Positions 41,736 through 50,564 of a stretch of 64,000 nucleotides of DNA are shown here, in pieces. Numbering within the stretch: position 1 is the first letter of the stretch; the number at the start of each line of letters is the position of its first letter. The DNA comes from Pseudo-nitzschia pungens (taxonomy: Eukaryota > Bacillariophyta > Bacillariophyceae > Bacillariales > Bacillariaceae), in contig CM074762.1 in NCBI GenBank assembly GCA_037355855.1, positions 1,736,001 through 1,800,000 of the forward strand, written 5' to 3'. The notes under the pieces are model-generated. The model worked only from the letters and a program-made list of their open reading frames with translations, was not told where the DNA came from and did no database searches. The translations under genes and the position numbers were made by a program.

Positions 41736-44564
41736 TCAGTGATATTCATAAAACCTCCTTGCATTTAATGGACTGTGCAACTTCACAAAATGCTGGGGAC
41801 CAGACGGCGGTTCAATCGCTCCTCTATCCTCCACCTTATCTACCAAACTCTTGAATACAGCTTCTGACGGCGATAGTGCCTTTCCATCATCACCCAACAT
41901 TATCATTTCGCCCCACTTGTCCTCGGCGGAGTTTAAAAGTAGCCTTTTTTGTCGACGCCATCGGTATAAGACATAAGAAAGACTCAAACCCTCCAAACCG
42001 GTATTGTCTTCATTTCTCCAGAAGTGATGTTCCTCGTACCATTCGCAACGAAGCCTTTGCCCACGACGATTGTGCATCGCGTAAATCATCAATGGCGTAT
42101 CAACCAATTCAAACTTCAATTCTTTATCCTTCCGCCATTCAAATGAGTTCTGATAAGCTTGCAGCTGTCGATTATTATAGAGCTGGAACTGCTTTTCATT
42201 TTTGAATGCTGCCACATAGCCATTTTGTTCCAAAATAAATTTTGCAGCCCTAGCCATAAAGTCCGGTTTACTCTGATCTAGTCCAGTATCTCTGTAAGTG
42301 TGCGAAAATACTGCAACGTGTTGCTCTGGGTATGACCATATTTTATCTGTCTTCGATTTCGACGGACGGCTCCTAGCAGCAGCAGTCAGCTGCTGATCCA
42401 TCAGGAACCATATGATTTGTATAGCTGGCAGAACGTCAAAATTGTGTGGTTCTAAGTAGAACACAGCCTGAACATTCGTATGCAGAAGTGTTTCGGGCAA
42501 AATTTTTGGTATCATAGAATCCATTTGAGACATCGAACCTTCGCCAATATCGATCCAAACCAATTTCCACCCATTGTTAGAGACTTCACCGTTCCATTCA
42601 CTTGTTCTCCTTCTGTCGGCAACTCTGCCTTCAGCGTAGTCTTTCGTTGCATTCTTCACAACTGTGCTATTTGACGACACAAAAGCTAATTGACAGACGG
42701 ATTCTCTCGGCCATGAAATATCGCTTACTGATTCTTTCATGGTTGGGAGATGATCTAGCGTTGTGGAGAAGTTCGCCGTATAGAGGAGAAAGTCACAACC
42801 TTCGGAAACGCGTCTAGTAATGTCTACGACGGAGTCCCAAATTGACGGCGTACACTTGACGTAACTCGCGCATGTCGTAATGCATGGGAATATATCGTGT
42901 TGACGGCGTTCCAATATCGAAATCGGAGTAGGTTCCATTTTCTTTTCTTCTGAAAGGTACTTCCGAGTGTTGATCAGACCCAGAGTTGCTACCTTATCGT
43001 TTTCGACTGGAGTAAAATAGAAATCAGCAGGATCATGATAGGGATTGTATCGCTTGTAATTCCAAGCAAGTATCGGAAGGAGCATCCTATCCCCAGTTTT
43101 CTCTTCATCTTTGTCAAATTCATTCAAAACTAAGTGCGCGATCTTTTTCGATAATGTTCGTAAAGTCGTTGTCTGAGATTTTGCAGGCACCAAAATTGAA
43201 TTCGACGTTTGGTTCGGGACGTGCTCCACCAATCCTGACATTAACATAGATCGAACGGCATCTGTGATGGAGATAAGTGATTGGCTCATGTTGTAGGAAC
43301 GGATCACTTCGTCTCCGTCTGAATCTGACCTCGACTCAAATTTCAATGGCTCACGATGATTGTGTTTCTCGTTGTACAGAAAGTCGCTCGTACTGCGAAT
43401 GAACTCTTCCGAAGAAAGCCAACCAGCACCTTCCTCGAAAGGTCCAAAAACATTCGGTAGGTCTAGTTCTCTGACGTTGAGTTTATACTGTATCCTGTAT
43501 GCACCGAGCATTATTCGATTAAATTTGAAAATGGTTGCCATGGACGCCTTATCAGTGTCGTCGGTTTCAGGTTGACTCAATGTCACGTACAGCAAAATCG
43601 TTTTCGGGCCGTTTGATTTCACCGAGTTAGATGACTGCAATTTCGTCATTGCATTACATATTTGTTCCAACTGATCCGTTCCAGAATGTGTTTTGAAGTA
43701 ATTCGGTGAATTGCCGTCGTCCTCGCGTGGAAAATTGGAGGGATGGGATGGAAAATAAAACACATGTGACGGCAAGTGAGCTTCAAAGAGGTCTTCCGTG
43801 GCTTTGTCTCCGAGCGGCCCCGTCCCAAGTTTTAGCTGCAAGCTTGGAATCCGTTGCATCAAAAAGTCAAGACGCGAGGATTCTTCGATACTTAGTAGGC
43901 GATCTGACAGGCCGACAAGGTGATGAACGCCACATTTCTCTGCCAGCGTGAGGGCGAGTTCGGAAGCTACTGGATGAGAGAAAATTCCAGCGATAATAAT
44001 GCGATCTTCGGAATTGTATCCGTTCGTACTTTCTCCCTTCTGTCCACAAATGTCGTCTCCCATCACATGTTCGGTCGCTGGAAATGAAGGGTAGACGGAG
44101 TCCATTGCAATGATGCTCCCCTGAATACCAGCAACTGTATGATTTCTATAATGATCCATGCCTAAATTCAATGATAGAAAGGGAAATAGTGGAACCCCAT
44201 CCTCTCTGTCTGACCATGGAGTTGTCCTCCTCCTCCTTTTCCATTTCGATCGCTCTAATGTATATTTCACTCTAGGGGTCGACCGCAAACTCGGAGCGTC
44301 GAAGTTTAGTATCCGATTATCGGTGATGCGAAAAAGCTCGTCGGTGCGCCGGTGGAACAGTATTACATTGAAAAAAGCACATAGCGCACAGAGCACAGGA
44401 ACAGCCTTGATACATTGAGATCCACAATCGATTTTCGTTCGCTGCCTAATACGTATCGTTTTTTTCTCCTTTACGCCACTAAAGCCATTTTGGACCGGAA
44501 CTGTGGACGAGTTCTTTGGAACGGATTGTCCAGAGACGTTGCGACGTCTGGATTGGCTGATCAT
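41736..44564 (-). CDS. membrane-anchored degenerate epimerase-like protein (paralogue of the gene at 46376)
   Basis: A single exon of 942 residues from the ATG at 44564-44562. A basic N-terminal arm precedes one membrane anchor at about 52-70 (AVPVLCALCAFFNVILF). The next ~330 residues align in order with a sugar-nucleotide epimerase but the nucleotide-binding loop is lost (IIIAGIFSHPVASELALTLA in place of G-x-x-G-x-x-G); LDLPNVFGPFEEGAGW keeps the late R-x-x-N-V-Y-G-P-like element. After about 590 comes a block shared with the divergent neighbour: PCITTCASYVKCTPSIWD, then CDFLLYT and DHLP. The C-terminal 300 residues (WIDIGEGSM, EQHVAVFSHTYRD, WYEEHHFWRNED) are like nothing I can name, though a glycosyltransferase role is possible. 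The pair probably works in the Golgi or endoplasmic reticulum lumen. Confidence 0.7.
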   Translation of the reverse strand: MISQSRRRNVSGQSVPKNSSTVPVQNGFSGVKEKKTIRIRQRTKIDCGSQCIKAVPVLCALCAFFNVILFHRRTDELFRITDNRILNFDAPSLRSTPRVKYTLERSKWKRRRRTTPWSDREDGVPLFPFLSLNLGMDHYRNHTVAGIQGSIIAMDSVYPSFPATEHVMGDDICGQKGESTNGYNSEDRIIIAGIFSHPVASELALTLAEKCGVHHLVGLSDRLLSIEESSRLDFLMQRIPSLQLKLGTGPLGDKATEDLFEAHLPSHVFYFPSHPSNFPREDDGNSPNYFKTHSGTDQLEQICNAMTKLQSSNSVKSNGPKTILLYVTLSQPETDDTDKASMATIFKFNRIMLGAYRIQYKLNVRELDLPNVFGPFEEGAGWLSSEEFIRSTSDFLYNEKHNHREPLKFESRSDSDGDEVIRSYNMSQSLISITDAVRSMLMSGLVEHVPNQTSNSILVPAKSQTTTLRTLSKKIAHLVLNEFDKDEEKTGDRMLLPILAWNYKRYNPYHDPADFYFTPVENDKVATLGLINTRKYLSEEKKMEPTPISILERRQHDIFPCITTCASYVKCTPSIWDSVVDITRRVSEGCDFLLYTANFSTTLDHLPTMKESVSDISWPRESVCQLAFVSSNSTVVKNATKDYAEGRVADRRRTSEWNGEVSNNGWKLVWIDIGEGSMSQMDSMIPKILPETLLHTNVQAVFYLEPHNFDVLPAIQIIWFLMDQQLTAAARSRPSKSKTDKIWSYPEQHVAVFSHTYRDTGLDQSKPDFMARAAKFILEQNGYVAAFKNEKQFQLYNNRQLQAYQNSFEWRKDKELKFELVDTPLMIYAMHNRRGQRLRCEWYEEHHFWRNEDNTGLEGLSLSYVLYRWRRQKRLLLNSAEDKWGEMIMLGDDGKALSPSEAVFKSLVDKVEDRGAIEPPSGPQHFVKLHSPLNARRFYEYH

Positions 44565-46375
44565 TCTTTCTCGATCCAGAGCCGTTCATCCAATATTATC
44601 CTGCTTGCGATCGTTGCGTCTGCAGGTGTTGAGTCCTATCGATTCTTCGACGATGAAACCATTTTGTTGCCGATATGATCGAAAATGCCCCGCTCTGTAT
44701 CAGGGGATACTAGAACCAAGAACCGAGAACATGGCTTCGGCGAAATCGCAATTGGCAGAAATTCAAATTCAAATACTTACCGGTAAGGTTCTTACCGTAC
44801 ATGAAGTGTTTCGTGATAATCATAATATTACGACGTGTACTCGTACGAGTACTTTTAATACTGGTAACCTTACCGATACGAACTTTGTGCTGGAAAGACG
44901 GAACGAAAATTTGAGAGGATTGATAGGATATGTGTCCTTCAGCATAGTGAGAGCTTAAGGAGCTAGTAGTACAATGCAAGGCTGTTACCATACCTTCATC
45001 TTGGATCTTGTCCTGTGATGGCTCGTGCCAACTGGGAGGAATTGGGAACGAGCAAAACCCTAGTAGAAGTCTTTCAACCAGTTATTTTTTACGGATGATT
45101 CCCCACCAGTAGTTGTTGTAGTATAGCGGATAAGATTTTGAATCATGAAGAAACAATAGAGGAATCACCACCAGGATATTCCTGACGGGTAACAAGTAGA
45201 CACAGGATGACACGGCGGCAGGCATACGAGCAGTTACTAAGATTGGCTCAGTAAAGATGGTGGGTGCAATAGATCACAACAGCTATCATGGGTGTAGTTC
45301 TGACAGTTAGGTTTCTAGTATGCCTGCTACACATGATGCCTTCTTGGTTGATACTACTACTATTACTAGTAGTACGAGCAACATGAGTAGGACAAGAAGG
45401 ACTAATACTACTAATAAGGCATAGCCCCCAGCCCTTTCTGGGCAGCATCTTGAAGTAGTAAGGATATCTCACAGTACAATTCTCATGTGGGCGGAGCCAC
45501 TAGTGTGGGATGGAGCTCTCCTCATCATCTCACCCATCATTTTCTGATCAGCACCACATCGAGGCGGACTTCTTATTGACTTCCAGCAATACTAGTACTA
45601 CTACTAGTAGTACTGCTAGAAAGCGCATCTATATCCGGGACCCGAAACTACGACGACTAGTACCAGGTATTAACACTCTAAAAATACTACTTTAGATGAC
45701 AAAAACATCATCGAATAATGCTAACATCTCGAATACGATTCCTGACAAAAAGGTAGAAGCGAACTCTAGTTAGTTATTTGTTTGATACTACTGCTGGTAA
45801 GGTTACTAGTACGAGTCATGTAACTTACTCGTAATCTTACCGGTACCGTACTCGTTAGGCCGAATTGCAGATCGAATTTTTGGTGATACGATAGATTGAA
45901 GATGTTTGTTCGTTGAAATAGAGGATACGGGAAACTGTTACATTTTTGGCATTGACCGACTTGCTCCGCGGGACTTTGATTTTGTTTTTTGGAAAAATTG
46001 TATTGACTTCTTTTACTTGTGCATACGAACTCGCATTTGGCGCACCGGTAAGGCGCCAAGTTACCGTAAGGTTACCGTATGGGAGCACAGAAACGGAATA
46101 CACGGACACACGAACTTTAATTTCGACTGCATCCATCCAAGCAATGCCGTAAGGACTCATAACACATCCAGAGAGGAACGGACCGTACAGGTACGAGCAC
46201 TCGTACCACTAGTGTCATTTTCATGCTCCAACCATATAGCAGCCTTTGTGATGTACAAGTACTGCGACACTAACACAATCTCATAGCCAGACCCAAAGCC
46301 TTGTTGAATAGTACACTGTCCCTATTCCCGCCATTTGTACAAAGTTACCACCGGAATAAACAAGGAAAATCAGTA
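44565..46375. other. divergent spacer of the paralogue pair, motif-rich
   Basis: About 1.8 kb between the divergent paralogues. It carries some of the best examples of the spacer motifs: TACCGGTAAGGTTCTTACCG near 44780-44799, ACTGGTAACCTTACCG near 44860-44875, CTAGTAC clusters at 45352-45412 and 45588-45620, and GTTACCGTAAGGTTACCG near 46060-46077. No gene is supported: short frames at 45510, 45766 and 45906 have no domain. The region might act as a shared promoter for both genes. Confidence 0.5.
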
Positions 46376-49300
46376 ATGGATAGAAGAACCAGGAATAAAA
46401 GAAGCAGGCGGTGGATTTCTTCGTCGGCCCGAATAATCGCGTTGTTCTGGCTTTCTCTGCTGTTGACTTTGACGATAAGAATTTGTCAGGCACGATCACA
46501 AAAGTCAGAAGAGACGGCAACAAACTACAGCAGAAAGGATGAAAGTGGCCACGCCTTTCTGACCGACGACTCCGTGATTCTGATCACGGGTGCCGCTGGC
46601 TTCTTGGGAAGTGAGCTAGCGCTGGCTCTCCACCGGACCTATTCTCCGAAGCGTATTATTTGCGTTGATCGGATGGGTGATCACCCCGACACCCAAGAAA
46701 AACTCGCCCTCTTTGAATTCCAGCGGCAGCGGTCCTTCAATGTGATGCAGACGCTGGGCGAAAAGGGGCGGTTTTATAGGGTTGACTTTTCTCCAATGAT
46801 TCCGGAATACTTTGACATGGGCGAAGTGCCAGTTCTTGATCATATTTTTCGAGAAAATCCCGATATTACTCATGTGGTACATTTGGCCGATCCTTACCCC
46901 CATTCGGCCCTCCAGGCGGTTCCACGGGAAAAGGATGTGCCCAAGGCTGGAATGATGGAAGCGTTGTTAGAACAACTCGCTAAGCACGAGCGCGACGCTA
47001 GAGACAAAAGAAAGAAGAACAAAGACAACGGATATGAGCCTGGTGGTAATGACGACGAGAAAGATGTGTTTGCCTATGTCCCTCCGAATTTTGTTTACGC
47101 CAGCTCCTTTGAGGTCTATCCGCACCACTCACTTTTGCTTAAATCTTCACAAGGCAACGGCAAGAAGAACGAACAGTCAACAATGAATCTCTTGCTCGAT
47201 GAAACACAAACTCTGAGCACTCCCTCGTCATTGCGAGGTGCCTCAAAAATGATGGACGAAATGATTGCCAAGCTATACTACGATACGAAGGGAATCTACA
47301 GTGTGGGATTGCGGTTTTTCTCCGTTTATGGACCATGGGGGGTCCCCGGAAGCCCTCTATTTGAAATGGCTGAACGAGCTGTGGCAGGTGATCTTGATGG
47401 TCTTTATGAGGAGCACGAAATCAAGAGCTTTCACTCTGGTTTGAACGGAATCAATCTTGCGGACCACGAGGATGATAATGACCGCACGAAGTCACATCAT
47501 CCCTCGAGAGAGAATGATTGGAAAAAGTCCGTACACGATTTCGTTTACATTGACGACGCTGTCGACGCCATCATGGCGGCAATGCAGTATCGATCAAATC
47601 CATCTACCAAGTCTGCTTCGGCGCAAACCGAGGTGAACGGCAAACAACAAAATACTCCGCACCCCATTATTTTTAATGTGGCAAGCGGTCAGGGGCACTC
47701 ATTGGAAGATGTGCTTGAGGTGATGCAAGAGTACATTCCACCGACCAACGTTGAACATTCGGTTACAGAACGAAACGAAAAGAGTGGCAATGGTATGGGT
47801 TCAATAGGTTCAACGAAGCGGGCCGAAGCTCTCCTGGGGTACGAACCGCAAGTATCTTTGAAAGAGGGTATAGTCAAGATGCTGGCCTGGCATTACGACC
47901 GTGCATTCCCCTCCGGTGGCCATGGAATGTCCATTAAGGATAAGAACCTGGATGATTCAAGAAGTCGCAAAATTGATGCTGTTGCCCAACACGGAATAGC
48001 CGGTTGTCTACAGTTTGACAAGGAATGTCTCAGAGGAACTCCGGTCTTTCCGTGTGCTTCCGAATGTTCCCACAAGGCGCAATGTACCACGTCCTACTAC
48101 GACGAAGTAATCGGACTGACACAAAAATTGACTGCCAATTGCAAGTCCGTTCTTTACACAGTCGACCTAGATGATTCACTTGTAACTCTCCCATCGGCTA
48201 ACCCAAAGCATCAAAAGTCGAAATCCTTTTTGAAGGGAACTTGTAACCTAGCGTTCGTGTCACAACAGAGCTTATTGGTCAAATCAAGTCGTAAAGCATC
48301 GAGAAATGAGGATGGTCTTCTTCGTGATGGATCATGGGTGCTGATCCCCTTGAATGCGCTTCCATTGAGTATCTCCACTGGAATGAGTGACATCAACGTG
48401 AGCAGTGACGGTGGAGTTGACACAAATCAAATGCTCAAGCTCTTGCCCAAGCTATCGCCCGGCCTTTTCTTCGGATCGAAAAACATCAAACGCGCTATCT
48501 ACGTCGATCCAGACATTGTGATCGACAATATTCCGAAGTTGCTCCAAGAATCTTACGCACAACCCTACAATAAAGAAACGGATGGCGCTACTGCGATGCT
48601 TATCGGTAGAGGTACCCCAAAGGATTACTTTGCCGACGACGACGACGATGAAGAAGAGATTATCTTGAATCTGGATGATCCCAATTATGAGCACCAAGTC
48701 CTAGAATCGACTAACACACTGGTTCAAAATGCTGCATACCGAATGGTAAAGATTGCCGTGTCGGACAATTTGTTCGGAGATGGATTCATGGAACTGTTGG
48801 ACTCTCGTTGGATAGTTCACGGACTTCAATCTGATGATGGACGTCTTTTTCGGTGCGACGTTCTAGGAGAAATCATGCAATGGAAAGTTGCGTCCGATAG
48901 GTCTGCCTTGGAATTTGTACTCGGCTTGCATGATATGTGGAGTAGAGTTATTGCCAAGGCGTCTGGTATGGGTCCTTGGTGGATCGGCGAAAATGTAGCC
49001 ACCGTTCCTGAGGGGAAGCAACGTCACTCAAATGGAAGACGTAGGTTGCTTGAACAAGAACAAGAAGACGCAGTCGCCGTTGTGGATACAGTGAAGAGAA
49101 ATTCAAGGGAAAAAGTGAAGACTCCAGTGGTCGAAGACAACGAGGGAGAAAAAACTGACCAGAGAGAAACTGCCGAAGACGATGATTACTCAGAAGAAGA
49201 TTCTCAAGAACGCACTTCTGGGGAAGGTGAAAGTGACGGTGAAGGTGAAGAGAATGAGAAAGGGGAATTCGTTGCCGATGCCACTGCACAACAAGAGGTG

Positions 49301-49516
49301 ACTACCGATGAAGAAAAACGAGGTGACAGTTCCGATGAACTTCAGGAAGGTAGTAGAGCAGCTGACGAGAAGGATGACGAGGAAAGCAACGACCAAGAGT
49401 CACAGCATCGCGATTTCAGTTCTTACGACACTTGGATGGGAATATTATCAAGCTCCCACATAAAGTATTTTGTTCGAATCGTCCCTTCTTCCGAAGTTGG
49501 AGTCGTTTCAATTTAA
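46376..49516 (+). CDS. membrane-anchored UDP-glucuronate-epimerase-like fusion protein with acidic tail
   Basis: A single exon of 1046 residues. The frame opens at a TTG at 46301, and the first ATG is at 46376. A basic arm precedes a signal anchor at about 20-41 (ARIIALFWLSLLLTLTIRIC). Residues about 67-500 are an extended short-chain dehydrogenase/epimerase: VILITGAAGFLGSELALAL keeps the G-x-x-G-x-x-G loop, FVYASSFEVY is present, and GLRFFSVYGPWG is very close to UDP-glucuronate 4-epimerases. The YxxxK catalytic tyrosine appears replaced by Arg (LRGASK, R287 with K291). Charged insertions occur at about 205-230 and 365-380. From about 555 it shares PCASECSHKAQCTTSYYD and CKSVLYT with the divergent gene at 41736. 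The tail from about 885 is Glu/Asp-rich. The stop codon lies in a 33-bp tandem duplication. Role unknown; a lumenal glycan-related function is inferred. Confidence 0.75.
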   Translation: MDRRTRNKRSRRWISSSARIIALFWLSLLLTLTIRICQARSQKSEETATNYSRKDESGHAFLTDDSVILITGAAGFLGSELALALHRTYSPKRIICVDRMGDHPDTQEKLALFEFQRQRSFNVMQTLGEKGRFYRVDFSPMIPEYFDMGEVPVLDHIFRENPDITHVVHLADPYPHSALQAVPREKDVPKAGMMEALLEQLAKHERDARDKRKKNKDNGYEPGGNDDEKDVFAYVPPNFVYASSFEVYPHHSLLLKSSQGNGKKNEQSTMNLLLDETQTLSTPSSLRGASKMMDEMIAKLYYDTKGIYSVGLRFFSVYGPWGVPGSPLFEMAERAVAGDLDGLYEEHEIKSFHSGLNGINLADHEDDNDRTKSHHPSRENDWKKSVHDFVYIDDAVDAIMAAMQYRSNPSTKSASAQTEVNGKQQNTPHPIIFNVASGQGHSLEDVLEVMQEYIPPTNVEHSVTERNEKSGNGMGSIGSTKRAEALLGYEPQVSLKEGIVKMLAWHYDRAFPSGGHGMSIKDKNLDDSRSRKIDAVAQHGIAGCLQFDKECLRGTPVFPCASECSHKAQCTTSYYDEVIGLTQKLTANCKSVLYTVDLDDSLVTLPSANPKHQKSKSFLKGTCNLAFVSQQSLLVKSSRKASRNEDGLLRDGSWVLIPLNALPLSISTGMSDINVSSDGGVDTNQMLKLLPKLSPGLFFGSKNIKRAIYVDPDIVIDNIPKLLQESYAQPYNKETDGATAMLIGRGTPKDYFADDDDDEEEIILNLDDPNYEHQVLESTNTLVQNAAYRMVKIAVSDNLFGDGFMELLDSRWIVHGLQSDDGRLFRCDVLGEIMQWKVASDRSALEFVLGLHDMWSRVIAKASGMGPWWIGENVATVPEGKQRHSNGRRRLLEQEQEDAVAVVDTVKRNSREKVKTPVVEDNEGEKTDQRETAEDDDYSEEDSQERTSGEGESDGEGEENEKGEFVADATAQQEVTTDEEKRGDSSDELQEGSRAADEKDDEESNDQESQHRDFSSYDTWMGILSSSHIKYFVRIVPSSEVGVVSI

Positions 49517-49570
49517 TGAAACGTTTTTCAATCCTCCGTTTCAATTTAATGAAAAGTTTTTCAATCCTCC
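49505..49570 (+). repeat. 33-bp tandem duplication spanning a stop codon
   Basis: GTTTCAATTTAATGAAACG starts the first unit (49505-49537), and a copy with one difference (AAACG to AAAAG) follows at 49538-49570. The TAA that ends the epimerase-like gene (49514-49516) lies inside the first unit. Confidence 0.9.
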
Positions 49571-50564
49571 GAAAATAGTACAAACAACTTCCTCCTTTTC
49601 GTTTTCCGCCCCTTGTATTTCTCATCTCATTCAAGCTTTGTCACAAACACTTTTGGGGAAACATCCTGTCAAATCTATTCCATAAACAATATATTGGTTT
49701 GATTCCAGCAGACCAATAGTAGAAGTGGTTACTCTCCACAAATAGGGTTGGTCTGGATTCATTTCCACACATCTGGAAGCATCTCCTCTGTCTGGAAGAT
49801 TTTTCGAGGCAGCTCTCTCTGAAAGTCTGTTTTTAATGGTCTGATGGATAGGTGATAGGTGATGGCTGATGGCTGATGGCTGATGGCTGTGTGCGTGTTG
49901 TGTCTTTGAGGTAAACCTTACCGTACGGATTTGAATGGACTGAAAAGAACGGTAAGGTTACGGTAAGATTACGAGTAAATCTTAGCGACGATTAGTATGC
50001 ACTGGTAAGTTACCTACCTGGATACAGGGGTCTACCTGGATACGGTAAGATCTTACGTATTTTGAGAGTAAGATTACCGTACGTATGGAGGATGGTTATC
50101 GGGTGAGGTTATGACATAATAACCTCAACCCCAAGAAGTCGATCCCGATGGTGGGCTCGCGCATTTTGAAAAAAAATGTAGCACTCGTACTTCTCATCTA
50201 TGGTCGTACATTAACTTACGCAGCCGTACAGTGCCCCCTTGTTCTTCGTAACAACATCATTGCCACGACTGATTGGTTTCGGATCTGGATTGATCGATTT
50301 TTTTCAGATTTTGTGTTCCGTTCCAGTGCTGTTTTCCCGCAACAAAAAATTGCAGTAATAACAGTAACAAAAAAATGCAACATTGAATGAGTCTCTTCTT
50401 CGCATCCATTTTGCTCCGTGACCGTCTCGTTGTATCTCGATAGCAAATACTTTTCCAAGGATTCCATCGCACTGAGTGCCTTTTCCTATCATAGTCACCG
50501 CCACCCCCTTTCGTTCCACTGCGTACTTCGACCAAGACCGCATATCACCAGCATCGAGGAAATT
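49517..50564. other. spacer with heptamer repeat and motif cluster
   Basis: About 1.05 kb. It holds the second half of the 33-bp duplication, a GATGGCT heptamer repeated four times at 49861-49888, and a very dense GTAAGGTTAC-type cluster at 49908-50095 with at least six copies. The open frame of the next gene reaches back to 50418 but only from a GTG. No gene is supported here. Confidence 0.5.
49861..49888 (+). repeat. GATGGCT heptamer, four copies
   Basis: Four head-to-tail copies of GATGGCT without mismatch, followed by GTGTGCGTG. It is preceded by related GATAGGT units at about 49845-49860. Confidence 0.85.

Noticed and set aside
46301..46375. Upstream extension of the epimerase-like gene from TTG
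   Set aside because: Nuclear genes rarely start at TTG, and the first ATG at 46376 is followed at once by a normal basic arm and signal anchor.
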